This document shows, piece after piece, positions 16,401 to 25,444 of a stretch of DNA of 64,000 nt. This stretch comes from Dorea sp. CAG:317 (GTDB lineage: Bacteria > Bacillota > Clostridia > Lachnospirales > Lachnospiraceae). A model generated the notes under the pieces. That model did no database searches and was not told the origin of the DNA. It saw only the letters and a list, made by a program, of their open reading frames with translations. The stretch covers positions 147,917-211,916 of the forward strand of contig FR892666.1 of NCBI GenBank assembly GCA_000433535.1, written 5' to 3'. Position numbers and translations under genes: made by a program. Position 1 is the first letter of the stretch. Every line of letters begins with the position of its first letter.

Positions 16401-18119
16401 TTACAGCTGGCGCAAAGTATCCAGTGAACGATACAGATCCATCGTCCCATACCCCCACTCCTCATTGGGATACTCAGCCTGCGGCTGCCGGTTCGCACCC
16501 AGCACAATGATCGTTCTGATCTGGCTTGCGCTCACCCCTCTCGCCCCCGGCTGCTGCATGATCCACTCCAGAAGCAACGCCACTGCTCCGGCAGTGATTC
16601 CTGTCGCTGCACTGGAGCTGCTCCTCGTCACAAAATTCTTCTGAATACCGGCTCCGGTGATATTCACTCCCGGCGCTGCAAAATCCGGCTTAATAATTCC
16701 ATCTCTAGTATACCCTCTCCCCGAATTAATATCAACCGCATTATCGTCACTATTATAATATGCCACTGTCATCGCATGCCTGCTTGTTCCGGGCTCTGTA
16801 AGCGTGTTATCCGGATTCGCTTCGAGGAAATACACTTCCCCGCTTAAGAACTCTTCCATGGGAAGCCACATGTGATACTCGCCCTCCGACATCTGTATCG
16901 GTTCCACATTGATTCTCCATATTCCCGGCGCCGGATTGTGAAACCGCATAAAAATAAGCTGTGAATCGTTATTCTCAAGAAACAGGCGATATTCTACATC
17001 TACTTCTGTCCGTTCAAAGGTAAATACAAAGTGATAGCGATATCCCTGTCTTAACGATACTTGTCTTGTACGCTCCCCGGAAGGAGATGTGATAGAAAGC
17101 GTCACGACATTCGGAAGCGCTGACCAAAGCTCTGTCACAAAACCAGTGACCCCATTCCCCACCCGGATTTCTGCCGAAGATGTACTGTTTCTGTCTGCAA
17201 AGCGGTGATAATAATGATGCCTTTTTGCCGCTTCATTTCCCGTTCCGATCACGACACTGCGATTTAACACACGGGAATAAAAGTCCAAGATCAGCGATAG
17301 GGGGGTCGTTCCGTTATGCCCTCCGAAATTAGTTCCGAGGGCAATGCAGATTACAAGCGGCATCTTCCTCTGCTGCGCCAAATGATTCAAATATTTAAGC
17401 CCCAACATAATATCATTTTCCTGATAACAAAGCGCATCTTCCCGAATTGCGTAAAAATCCTTCAGATACTTCTTTGCCTCTTTCAGTTTTACTACTGCAA
17501 TGGATGCCGCCGGAGCCGCCCCAAGAAATTGCTGCTCCAGATCTGCACCTCCCGCCGCCACACTGGCAAGAAATGTCCCATGCCCATGTAGATCCTCACT
17601 GGGTACAATGTCGAGGGGATTTTCTGCACGAAGCGCCCGGTTGATTTCCTCTTCCGTGTAGGCGCTTCCATATTCCAATCCTTCCGGCGGCGTCCCTGTC
17701 TGTATCGTCTGATCCCAGATACCGACAATTCTCGTTTTCCCTTCTGAGTCAAAGAAAATGGGATTGCTGTAGTTAATTCCTGTATCTACGAAGCCGATCA
17801 TCACATTTTCCCCCAGTAATTTTAACGTCGGATAATTCTGTACCGCCGTTATCCCGGCATCTTCCAGTGCTTCCATATCAAGGAGACTGTAACAATCCGG
17901 TATGGAATTGTACCAATAGCGCTCCAGCGTAAGTGGCTCCAGATCCAAGCGGTTGACATACGCCGCATAAAAATCAAAATCCATCTCCTGCATACACATA
18001 TCTCCGCTATCAACACCAAGCACTTCCTGACTTCTATTCGGTGGAAAGATAAAGTCCCAATAATCCTCTGACGAAATCTTCTCTTTACAGCTTATCTGAC
18101 TTGCCTGAAATTCTTTCAT
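16401..18119 (-). CDS. S8 (subtilisin-like) serine peptidase, Csp-like
   Basis: About 572 residues, no signal peptide. The subtilase triad is visible: Asp in MIGFVDTGINYSNP, His in LHGHGTFLASVAAGG, and Ser in TRSSSSAATGITAGAVAL. The last region normally reads GTSxAxPxxAG; here the Gly-Thr is replaced by serines. An insertion of about 180 residues between His and Ser (VTLSITSPSGER to EGEYHMWLP) is typical of clostridial Csp-type peptidases, some of which trigger spore germination. A cytoplasmic or spore location is therefore likely. The first possible ATG (18137) lies inside a terminator hairpin, so the ATG at 18119, after GAGG and the T run, is preferred; this is not certain. Confidence 0.85.
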   Translation of the reverse strand: MKEFQASQISCKEKISSEDYWDFIFPPNRSQEVLGVDSGDMCMQEMDFDFYAAYVNRLDLEPLTLERYWYNSIPDCYSLLDMEALEDAGITAVQNYPTLKLLGENVMIGFVDTGINYSNPIFFDSEGKTRIVGIWDQTIQTGTPPEGLEYGSAYTEEEINRALRAENPLDIVPSEDLHGHGTFLASVAAGGADLEQQFLGAAPAASIAVVKLKEAKKYLKDFYAIREDALCYQENDIMLGLKYLNHLAQQRKMPLVICIALGTNFGGHNGTTPLSLILDFYSRVLNRSVVIGTGNEAAKRHHYYHRFADRNSTSSAEIRVGNGVTGFVTELWSALPNVVTLSITSPSGERTRQVSLRQGYRYHFVFTFERTEVDVEYRLFLENNDSQLIFMRFHNPAPGIWRINVEPIQMSEGEYHMWLPMEEFLSGEVYFLEANPDNTLTEPGTSRHAMTVAYYNSDDNAVDINSGRGYTRDGIIKPDFAAPGVNITGAGIQKNFVTRSSSSAATGITAGAVALLLEWIMQQPGARGVSASQIRTIIVLGANRQPQAEYPNEEWGYGTMDLYRSLDTLRQL

Positions 18120-18121
18120 AT

Positions 18122-18167
18122 AAAAAAACTGCCTCATATACTTTTGCTTTAAGTATATGAAGCAGTT
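18122..18167 (-). terminator. Terminator/attenuator overlapping the 5' end of the S8 peptidase gene
   Basis: Reading minus, AACTGCtTCATATACTT (18151-18167) pairs with AAGTATATGAgGCAGTT (18127-18143), 16 of 17 pairs with a 7-nt loop, followed directly by seven T (18122-18128). It begins two bases after the stop of the cytidylate-kinase-like gene. The farthest upstream possible start of the peptidase gene lies inside its descending arm, so it may work as terminator for the upstream operon and as a gate on peptidase expression. Confidence 0.8.
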
Positions 18168-18169
18168 CG

Positions 18170-19192
18170 CTATCCATGCAGATGTTTATTTAACAATCTC
18201 TCAATGATCTCTACCGATTCTTCAATTCCATAGCTTGCACTGTTAAAACAGATGTCATAGTTTTCAGCTGCGCCCCATTTCAATCCGGTATAATTATGAA
18301 AATATTTTGCATGTTTTTTATCATATTTTTTTAACTGCTTTGCAGCTTCTTTAAATCCAATCCCCTGCACTTCCATGATTCGGCGTACTCGCTGTTCAAA
18401 CGGAGCTGTAATAAAGATACTCACATGGGGAATCCGGTTATTGGCAAGAATTACGTCTGCGCATCGTCCCATAACGATAAAATCTTCCTCTTTTGCCATT
18501 TTACAGAGAAGATCACTCTGGTTAAAGAAAATTGCATCCGCTTTCTTAAGTCCGTGATAACGGTTAAATTCTCTCAGTCGTTCTTTGATTCCTTTCGAAG
18601 ATTCAAAGCCCTTCTGATATTTATTTGCCATCATTCCGCCCTGTGTATCTTCTTCGGCATGGATTCCATAATCCTCCGCCTTTTCTACTTCCAGTCTTTT
18701 TAATACTTCACTGAAAATCTCCACGTCATAATAATTAATGTGAAGAGCATCTGCCAGGGCAAATCCGATGTCATTTCCCGCACTTCCCTGTGTACGTCCG
18801 ATACAGATAACCAGATGATCATCGTCCTTAAACTTCTGATGAAGATTGGCGGTGTTTAATTTTGCACGCTCTTCATTGATGATATCTACTTGTCCAAATG
18901 TATCCGGAAGGGCTGCAACTTCTTTTAAAATCGCATCATATTCTGTCATCACCTTGGATTTTTCTTCTTTGTTCTTAATGGTTCTTGCCATATTACTGAT
19001 CAGAGCCAGCTCACTTCGAAGAAGATGTCCCTGCGGACGGATCATCATAAGCTCCGCCAGATTCTCCACGCAGATTTTCCGCTCTTCAGAAAATGCGCGT
19101 CCAAGAGAAGAGCCGACGCATCGATACACTTCTAAATCCAGATCATAGATCCGCTCTGCGATTTCCAGACATTTTTTACGTTTATCTTCCAT
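18170..19192 (-). CDS. Cytidylate kinase-like protein with N-terminal helical domain
   Basis: A 340-residue protein. The C-terminal two thirds belong to the cytidylate-kinase-like family: a P-loop variant ICIGRTQGSAGNDIGFALAD (about 130-149), an LID-like stretch, FIVMGRCADVIL and HVSIFITAPFEQRVRRIM. Such proteins have the nucleoside-monophosphate kinase fold but unproven substrates, and true CMP kinase is usually shorter (about 220 residues). The N-terminal 110 residues are helical and unassigned (SELALISNMARTIKNKEEKS). It lies 15 bases after the antiporter gene and ends at the strong hairpin before the S8 peptidase. Function is inferred from the fold only. Confidence 0.78.
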   Translation of the reverse strand: MEDKRKKCLEIAERIYDLDLEVYRCVGSSLGRAFSEERKICVENLAELMMIRPQGHLLRSELALISNMARTIKNKEEKSKVMTEYDAILKEVAALPDTFGQVDIINEERAKLNTANLHQKFKDDDHLVICIGRTQGSAGNDIGFALADALHINYYDVEIFSEVLKRLEVEKAEDYGIHAEEDTQGGMMANKYQKGFESSKGIKERLREFNRYHGLKKADAIFFNQSDLLCKMAKEEDFIVMGRCADVILANNRIPHVSIFITAPFEQRVRRIMEVQGIGFKEAAKQLKKYDKKHAKYFHNYTGLKWGAAENYDICFNSASYGIEESVEIIERLLNKHLHG

Positions 19193-19207
19193 ATCCGCTC
19201 TCCCTCC

Positions 19208-20572
19208 TTACACAAAGAATACCAGGCTGTCCACAAGGAACACCGGCACCAAAAACATCAAGGACCATAACATGTATCCGAAAAAAGAAGGCATGTTAAT
19301 ACCATTTTCGTCGGAAATAGATTTCACCATAAAGTTCGGTGCATTACCGATATAAGTATTTGCTCCCATAAATACTGCTCCACAGGAAATTGCAGTCAGC
19401 ATCTTCACGGACACGGTTCCCACCGTTGTTGCCATTCCACTCGTAAATCCAAGCGTACCTGCGGTAGTAAGGAATACAAGATAGGTCGGTGTATTATCAA
19501 GAAAGCTTGAAAGTGCGCCGGTCGCCCAGAACATCTGCAACGGCTTTGTAATTCCAAGCTGCGCGCCATATGCCTTCAAAAGCATAAGCGCCGGCTGCAT
19601 GGTAATGAAAATACCGATGAACAGCACTGCAACCTCCTGAATTGCTCCCCATGTGAAATGGTTTCTTGTACGAATCTTCGCATCGGTTGTTTTAAAGGAC
19701 AAATATGCCGCCAGCAGGATAATTACAATTTCAATCAGTGAAGCATAACTCAGTGTCACCTCTCCAAACACATGAATCCCCAGCGGATTACCGGAAGCAT
19801 CCTGAAATGCCGGCATATTTGGCAAAGTCCCACTTAAGATAACTGCTGCCACGATCATAACAACAAAGATTAAATTGTGAAGACCATCAATCTTAAAATC
19901 TGTTCCCGGTTTACTGATATCCGGCTTCAATCCTCTTGCAATATCTTTGCGGTAAGCTCTGCGATCGAGGAAATAGAATACCGTCAATAAGATAACTGCA
20001 TTAAAGATCAATATTTTGAATAAATGCATACTCCAGAAAAACGGAACTCCTCTCATAAATCCCATAAGAAGCGGCGGATCTCCGATTGGTGTCAGACAGC
20101 CGCCCATATTGGATACGAGGAAAATGAAAAACACCATAATATGACGTTTTCTTCTTCTCCATGAATTCATTTTCAACACCGGACGCACAAGAAGCATACT
20201 TGCTCCCGTCGTGCCGATCACACTTGCAAGTACAGTACCAAATCCCAGAAGTGCCACATTAATTCTCGGCGATCCTGCAAAGTCACCTTCCAAAGTTATG
20301 TTACCTGCTACGCAAAACAGTCCAAATAACAGGACAATGAACGTCAGGTAATCATTTAACACACACTCCAATACTGTTTCCACTGAAGCTGCCGGTCCAT
20401 TTAACACTGCAAACGGGATAATGAATAGCAGGGAACAAACAGCCACCACCAGCGGTTGATTTTTCTCCCACCATTCTCCTTTGACCAAAGGAAGTACCGC
20501 AATGCAGAGCAAAAGCCCTGCAAATGGAATGCAGAGCCATGCCGGTACAGCTAATTCTATCATATTCTCCAT
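19208..20572 (-). CDS. NhaD/CitM-type sodium:proton antiporter
   Basis: A 454-residue integral membrane protein with about 12 helices. The pattern ASVIGTTGASMLLVRPVL, VSNMGGCLTPIGDPPLLMGF and GALSSFLDNTPTYLVFL is diagnostic of the NhaD-like branch of the ion transporter superfamily, where conserved Thr-Gly, GDPP and DNTP motifs line the ion path. The likely role is Na+/H+ exchange at the cell membrane for pH and sodium homeostasis. The gene follows clpX by 12 bases and precedes the cytidylate-kinase-like gene, so it is probably part of a long operon from the rluF-like gene onward. Substrate has not been tested. Confidence 0.85.
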   Translation of the reverse strand: MENMIELAVPAWLCIPFAGLLLCIAVLPLVKGEWWEKNQPLVVAVCSLLFIIPFAVLNGPAASVETVLECVLNDYLTFIVLLFGLFCVAGNITLEGDFAGSPRINVALLGFGTVLASVIGTTGASMLLVRPVLKMNSWRRRKRHIMVFFIFLVSNMGGCLTPIGDPPLLMGFMRGVPFFWSMHLFKILIFNAVILLTVFYFLDRRAYRKDIARGLKPDISKPGTDFKIDGLHNLIFVVMIVAAVILSGTLPNMPAFQDASGNPLGIHVFGEVTLSYASLIEIVIILLAAYLSFKTTDAKIRTRNHFTWGAIQEVAVLFIGIFITMQPALMLLKAYGAQLGITKPLQMFWATGALSSFLDNTPTYLVFLTTAGTLGFTSGMATTVGTVSVKMLTAISCGAVFMGANTYIGNAPNFMVKSISDENGINMPSFFGYMLWSLMFLVPVFLVDSLVFFV

Positions 20573-20584
20573 TTAAATTTCCCC

Positions 20585-22021
20585 CTACTGTAGTCTCGGA
20601 ACATCCTGACCGCGCAGTGTAATGATCGGTCCGCCTGTTCCTTCTATATATTCTCTCGTAATTACTACATGACCGATGCTGTCATCTTTTGGAATCTCAT
20701 ACATGATATCCAGCATAAATTCCTCGATGATCGCACGGAGTGCACGGGCACCTGTATCTTTCTCCATCGCCTTCTTCGCAATGGCACGAAGCGCACCTTC
20801 GTCAAATTCCAGATCTACTTCATCCAGCGCAAGAAGCTTCTGATACTGTTTCAGAATTGCATTGCGTGGTTCTTTTAAGATCTTGATCATCATATCTTCG
20901 TCTAATCCCTTTAAAGTAAATACAATCGGAAGACGGCCAAGGAACTCTGGAATCATGCCGAAGTTTCTCAAATCTTCGATAGTCACTTTCTCAAGAATCG
21001 TCTTATCGCGATCATATTTATCCTTCAGATCTGCGCCAAAACCAATGGACGCCTGTTTTGTCAGACGTTCTTTGATGATTCCGTCCAGATCCGGGAATGC
21101 ACCGCCGCAGATAAACAAAATATTTCTTGTATTGATCGTAGTCAGAGGAACCATTGCATTTTTACTGTTTGCGCCAACCGGAACTTCTACGTCACTTCCC
21201 TCCAGAAGCTTCAACATTCCCTGCTGTACGGATTCACCACTTACATCTCTCTGACTCGTATTTTTCTTCTTGGCGATCTTATCGATCTCATCAATAAAGA
21301 TAATTCCCTGTTCTGCTTTCTCTACGTCGTTATCTGCTGCTGCCAATAATTTCGAAACTACACTTTCAATATCGTCGCCTATGTATCCCGCTTCTGTAAG
21401 GGAGGTTGCATCTGTAATGGCAAGCGGCACATCCAGAAGGCGCGCCAAGGTCTTCACAAGATACGTTTTACCGGAACCGGTTGGTCCGATCATCAGCATA
21501 TTAGACTTCTCAATCTCGATATCGTCCATCGTATCTGTAGCCACACGTTTATAATGATTGTAAACAGCAACAGAGATTACTTTCTTCGCATACTCCTGCC
21601 CCACAACATAATCATCCAGTTTGGCTTTGATCTTATGAGGCGCCGGAAGATTCTTGATGTCGATCAGAGGCTTTCTCTCTTCCCCTTCTTTTTTCTTCTT
21701 CAGCTTCTGTTTCTTCGGAATCGCCTGCTCCAGATCAGACATATTCATAATCTGGATTCCCGGCATATTCATAAGCTGGCTGTAATCAATATTTCCATTA
21801 TTCATAGCGTCAAAGCTCTTCTGCATACAGTCGCTGCACACAGAAATATGGTTGGGCAGATCAATCATCTTCCCTGCCACACTCTCCGGACGTCTGCAAA
21901 TAAAACATACTTTTTCGTACTCGTCATCCTTCTCATCTTTGGTCGACTCTACGCTGACAGTTTCAACCTTTTCTACTTCTTGGTTCTGGTCATTTGGATT
22001 TTTATTTTCCTGATCAGACAT
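20585..22021 (-). CDS. clpX: ATP-dependent Clp protease ATP-binding subunit ClpX (divergent)
   Basis: AAA+ unfoldase that feeds proteins to ClpP. The 478-residue protein has an N-terminal zinc-binding domain (CFICRRPESVAGK...VCSDCMQ, Cys4), Walker A MIGPTGSGKTYLVKTL, Walker B GIIFIDEIDKIAKK, pore loop GYIG in place of GYVG, and the ClpP-docking IGF loop in KQASIGFGADLK. The sensor-2 region is KDTGARALRAIIEE. It is longer than usual (about 420 residues), with a basic linker (KKQKLKKKKEGEERK) after the zinc finger. No clpP or lon lies nearby, unlike common clpP-clpX order. A second, more canonical ClpX may exist elsewhere in the genome. Confidence 0.88.
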   Translation of the reverse strand: MSDQENKNPNDQNQEVEKVETVSVESTKDEKDDEYEKVCFICRRPESVAGKMIDLPNHISVCSDCMQKSFDAMNNGNIDYSQLMNMPGIQIMNMSDLEQAIPKKQKLKKKKEGEERKPLIDIKNLPAPHKIKAKLDDYVVGQEYAKKVISVAVYNHYKRVATDTMDDIEIEKSNMLMIGPTGSGKTYLVKTLARLLDVPLAITDATSLTEAGYIGDDIESVVSKLLAAADNDVEKAEQGIIFIDEIDKIAKKKNTSQRDVSGESVQQGMLKLLEGSDVEVPVGANSKNAMVPLTTINTRNILFICGGAFPDLDGIIKERLTKQASIGFGADLKDKYDRDKTILEKVTIEDLRNFGMIPEFLGRLPIVFTLKGLDEDMMIKILKEPRNAILKQYQKLLALDEVDLEFDEGALRAIAKKAMEKDTGARALRAIIEEFMLDIMYEIPKDDSIGHVVITREYIEGTGGPIITLRGQDVPRLQ

Positions 22022-22048
22022 ACTATCCCTTCTTTCTCCTTGTTCTTA

Positions 22049-24010
22049 TTATCCATTTTTCTTTGTCATATCTATAAAATCCTCTTCCGAAATAATCGGT
22101 ATCTGAAGTTCATTCGCCTTCTTATTTTTTGAGGAAGTAGATGTCACATCATTATTAATGAGATAATTCGTCTTGGATGTGACAGATCCTGTCACTTTCC
22201 CACCCAGACTTTCAATCAATTCCTTTATTTCACCACGATTGGCAAACTGTGTAACACTTCCGGTGATCACAAAATTAACACCGGCAAAGATCTGCTCTGA
22301 CTGCTGCGCCACTTCTTTTGGAATATCCAATTCGTCCAAAAGCTTCCGGAACCGCTTGACATGAAGCTGGTTTTTAAAATATCCGGCAAATGCCTCTGCA
22401 AGCACAGGACCAATACCGGAGATCTCGTTCAAACGCTCCGCGTCTGCATGAATGATCTGCTCCACATCATACTGAAATTCCCGACAGATCACCTTCGCGT
22501 TGGCAAGTCCGATTCCCGCAATCCCAAGTCCGTAAATGACTTTCGGAAGCGTTGTATGTCTCGCTTTTTCTGCGCTTGCAATGAGATTGTTGTATGATTT
22601 CTCACCAAAACCTTCCATCGACTGAATCTCTTCCTTATAACGGTCTAAGTGAAACAGATCTGAAAACTCCCGCACATATCCTCTTGCGATAAATTTCTCC
22701 AGAGTAGACTCAGAGAGACCTTCTATGTTCAGCGCATCTCTGCTCACAAACAGAGCAAAAGCTTTCACATGCTTTGCCTGACAATCTTCATTAAGACAAT
22801 ATAAGGCTTTTGCATTTCCTGCCTGTTTGATCTCCGTTACGCCGCCGCACACCGGACAATGCTTCGGAATATCCCTCACACCGCTTTTTGTCAGATTACG
22901 GGCAATCTGAGGGATGATCATATTCGCCTTATAGACTTCAATCTCATCACCCACACCAAGCTTAAGTTCTTCCATAATACTGATATTATGCACACTGGCG
23001 CGGCTCACAGTCGTTCCTTCCAGCTCCACCGGTTCAAAAATTGCCACCGGGTTGATAAGTCCCGTCCTTGACGGACTCCACTCAATCTCTGTAAGCTTTG
23101 TCTTACGGATCTCATCTGCCCACTTAAAAGCGTAGGAATCCCGCGGAAATTTGGAGGTTCTCCCAAGAGACCGTCCATATTCCACATCATCATATACTAA
23201 CACAAGACCGTCCGATGGGAAATCATTTTTTGCAATTTTTTCCGAAAATTTAATAACTGTCTCTTCCACCGTCTCTTTGGTCACTTCTTCGTATTCAACC
23301 ACATCAAATCCCTGACTCTTAAGCCACTCCATCTGACACTTTCTGGAATTGTGAAAATCCACATTCGCTGCCTGCACTAAAGTAAACGCATAGAACTTCA
23401 CATTCCGCTTCGCTGTGATCTCATTATTTAACTGGCGCACAGAACCACTGCACAGATTTCTTGGATTCTTATATTTTGCATCCACATCCTCGATTTCTTC
23501 GTTGATCTTCTCAAAATCCCGATAGCCGATCACTGCTTCACCGCGCAGAATAAGTTCTCCGTCATAGCTAATCTTAACCGGAATATTTTTAAATACTCTG
23601 GCATTGTTGGTAATCACCTCACCGACTTCGCCATTTCCTCTTGTGACTGCTTTATACAATTCTCCGTTCCGATAAGTAAGCACGATCGTAAGTCCATCCA
23701 TCTTCCATGACATAAGTGCTTTCTTATCTCCTACGAATGCTTTCAGATCTTCCACATCCTTGGTCTTATCCAGAGATAACATGGGGCTTTCGTGCCGTTC
23801 CTTTGGAAGCTCACTCAAAACTTCATATCCCACATTCACTGTAGGGCTGTTGGACAACGTAATTCCCAATTCTTCTTCCAGCTTCAGCAGTTCATCATAG
23901 AGCTTGTCATAATCATAATTACTCATGATCTCCTGTGCGTCCTGATAATATGCCTTTGATGCTTTATTTAACAGTTCCACCAATTCCTGCATTCGTTCCT
24001 GCTTGTTCAT
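22049..24010 (-). CDS. ligA: NAD+-dependent DNA ligase
   Basis: LigA seals nicks in duplex DNA using NAD+. The 653-residue protein has an N-terminal Ia domain (SNYDYDKLYDELLKLE), adenylation domain with the nucleotidyl-lysine motif SWKMDGLTIV (KxDG) and TRGNGEVGE, an OB-fold region, a Cys4 zinc finger (CPVCGG...YCLNEDC), helix-hairpin-helix repeats (GLGIAGIGLANAK, ISGIGPVLAEAF) and a C-terminal BRCT domain (FAGVNFVITGSV). Motifs vary slightly from consensus KIDG and TRGDG. The start overlaps the rluF-like gene by 47 bases, and clpX follows by 27 bases. Complete domain order supports an active ligase. Confidence 0.93.
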   Translation of the reverse strand: MNKQERMQELVELLNKASKAYYQDAQEIMSNYDYDKLYDELLKLEEELGITLSNSPTVNVGYEVLSELPKERHESPMLSLDKTKDVEDLKAFVGDKKALMSWKMDGLTIVLTYRNGELYKAVTRGNGEVGEVITNNARVFKNIPVKISYDGELILRGEAVIGYRDFEKINEEIEDVDAKYKNPRNLCSGSVRQLNNEITAKRNVKFYAFTLVQAANVDFHNSRKCQMEWLKSQGFDVVEYEEVTKETVEETVIKFSEKIAKNDFPSDGLVLVYDDVEYGRSLGRTSKFPRDSYAFKWADEIRKTKLTEIEWSPSRTGLINPVAIFEPVELEGTTVSRASVHNISIMEELKLGVGDEIEVYKANMIIPQIARNLTKSGVRDIPKHCPVCGGVTEIKQAGNAKALYCLNEDCQAKHVKAFALFVSRDALNIEGLSESTLEKFIARGYVREFSDLFHLDRYKEEIQSMEGFGEKSYNNLIASAEKARHTTLPKVIYGLGIAGIGLANAKVICREFQYDVEQIIHADAERLNEISGIGPVLAEAFAGYFKNQLHVKRFRKLLDELDIPKEVAQQSEQIFAGVNFVITGSVTQFANRGEIKELIESLGGKVTGSVTSKTNYLINNDVTSTSSKNKKANELQIPIISEEDFIDMTKKNG

Positions 24011-24701
24011 ATAATTCCTTTAACTCCTGTTTTGATAATTTTCTTACTTCTCCTGCTTTTAGACTGCCTAGCGTAATATTCATAATACGAACTCTCACCA
24101 GACGTTTCACCTTATATCCCAACGCTTCGCACATTCTTCGGATCTGGCGATTGAGCCCTTGCGTCAAGACTATGGTAAAGGTATATTTTCCAAGCACCTC
24201 TACCTTACATGGTCTTGTAACTGCATCCAGATTCTTTTCCTTATCTGTAATGTGAACGCCCTGCTCCATTTTCTCTTTAAAATCTTCTCCTAGCGGACGA
24301 TCCACCGTCACCTTATACTCTTTTTCATGACCGTATCTTGCACGCATCATTGCATTGATAAGATCTCCGTCATTGGTCATAAGAAGAAGCCCTTCGGAAT
24401 CCTTATCCAGTCTCCCTGCATAGGTCACACGCACCGGATAGTTGAGAAAACGGATAATATTTTTCTTCTCCCGCTTGTCTTCCGTGCATACGATCCCCGC
24501 AGGCTTATTAACCGCCATCACAATTTTCTCACGTCCTGTATGGATCAGCTTCTTTCCCACACGGACTTCGTCCTCATCACCTGCCTGCATGCCCGGAACC
24601 GCCTTCTTGCCATTGACAGTCACCTGACCGCTTTCAATGAGCCGGTCCGCCTCTCTTCTTGAGCAGACTCCTGCTTCACTTAAGTATTTATTCAACCTCA
24701 T
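23964..24701 (-). CDS. rluF: Ribosomal large-subunit pseudouridine synthase, RluF/RsuA type
   Basis: Pseudouridine synthase acting on rRNA. Of 245 residues, the first 60 are an S4 RNA-binding domain (MRLNKYLSEAGVCSRREADRL is split here as RLNKYLSEAGVCSRREAD), then NKPAGIVCTEDK, the catalytic aspartate in VTYAGRLDKDSEGLLL, and QGLNRQIRRMCEALGYKV, which resembles RluF more than RluB. RluF modifies positions near the peptidyl transferase centre of 23S rRNA in E. coli; the exact target here is unproven. It overlaps ligA by 47 bases and is the promoter-proximal gene, with an extended -10 (TGTTATAAT, reading minus near 24757-24765). Confidence 0.87.
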   Translation of the reverse strand: MRLNKYLSEAGVCSRREADRLIESGQVTVNGKKAVPGMQAGDEDEVRVGKKLIHTGREKIVMAVNKPAGIVCTEDKREKKNIIRFLNYPVRVTYAGRLDKDSEGLLLMTNDGDLINAMMRARYGHEKEYKVTVDRPLGEDFKEKMEQGVHITDKEKNLDAVTRPCKVEVLGKYTFTIVLTQGLNRQIRRMCEALGYKVKRLVRVRIMNITLGSLKAGEVRKLSKQELKELYEQAGTNAGIGGTVK

Positions 24702-24756
24702 CGTTCTATCTCTCCACAGATTTGCATCTTTTTTGTTTCTAATATCTTAAATAATT

Positions 24757-24799
24757 ATTATAACATATTAGTGCATTTTTCCGCTAGTATTGTTATAAT
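24757..24799. promoter_or_regulatory. Divergent extended -10 promoters for rluF and DUF5721
   Basis: Two TGnTATAAT elements face away from each other. On plus, TG-T-TATAAT is at 24791-24799; on minus, the same pattern has TATAAT at 24757-24762. Neither has a good -35. The plus promoter would transcribe through the large inverted repeat at 24814-24897 before the DUF5721 gene. Assignment rests on motif match only. Confidence 0.5.
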
Positions 24800-24813
24800 A
24801 TTCTTAGTAACAA

Positions 24814-24897
24814 TTCAGCCATGCACAAAGTCATAAAAATCTGAGTTCAAACTTGTTTGAAAACGAAGATTTTTTGTGTACTTTGTATATGGCTGAA
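24814..24897 (+). repeat. 84-bp imperfect inverted repeat in the DUF5721-blaI-blaR1 leader
   Basis: The outer arms are TTCAGCCAT (24814-24822) and ATGGCTGAA (24889-24897). Inside them ACAAAGT pairs with ACTTTGT, AAAAATCT with AGATTTTT, and TTCAAAC with GTTTGAA around a two-base loop. Small internal loops separate the paired blocks. It lies between divergent genes, so a terminator is not needed here. Size and shape fit a miniature inverted-repeat element or a structured leader RNA. No reading frame or target duplication is evident. Confidence 0.65.
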
Positions 24898-24949
24898 CGG
24901 TTACGCATCTTTTGACCTTAACATCATTTCTCAAGGAGTTTCTGTACAT

Positions 24950-25423
24950 ATGATTACCATTCCTCTGAAAACAAAACCAAGTATGTCACACCTTCTATTA
25001 AAAGATACATTCGATCAATTTTCTTTTATAGAGGGCGAGATCACTACATTTAATACATTTACCATCGATGGATATTTACAAAAAGATTTTTTCGAAGAGA
25101 AACCGGAAGATTCCCACGCCCACTGGAAAGACGTGCGGGAATTCTGTTTTCAGATCATCCGCGGAAAACGGACGCCTTTGAACTTCAAGATCATTCTGTC
25201 ACTGGCACCGGAGAACTTCCCCGGATTTCTGAATCAACAAAACGTTACCGGATTCCGACCGGAAGATATTCAGGGGATGTATCTGAATCTCTCATATGAT
25301 GGTTTGAATCTTACATGCATTACCGGAATCTCTATGAAAACATTTACAATGGACAAGTCTCTGGAGCGGGCATGGGATGACGCCGCGCAAAAAAAGCTTC
25401 TGGAACTGGAACTTGTCGTGTAA
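24950..25423 (+). CDS. DUF5721-type protein of unknown function
   Basis: A 157-residue cytoplasmic protein, beginning MITIPLKTKPSMSHLLLKDT. The start at 24950 is preferred because AAGGAG is well placed and upstream codons run into the inverted repeat. Notable segments are FDQFSFIEGEITTFNTFTID, RGKRTPLNFKIILSL and NLSYDGLNLTCITGIS. The pattern matches the clostridial DUF5721 family as I recall it; no function is known. It has no membrane helix or signal peptide. It lies 21 bases before blaI and is probably cotranscribed with blaI-blaR1, so a link to envelope stress is possible by context only. Confidence 0.68.
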   Translation: MITIPLKTKPSMSHLLLKDTFDQFSFIEGEITTFNTFTIDGYLQKDFFEEKPEDSHAHWKDVREFCFQIIRGKRTPLNFKIILSLAPENFPGFLNQQNVTGFRPEDIQGMYLNLSYDGLNLTCITGISMKTFTMDKSLERAWDDAAQKKLLELELVV

Positions 25424-25444
25424 GGAAAAAGGAGGAACACTTCT

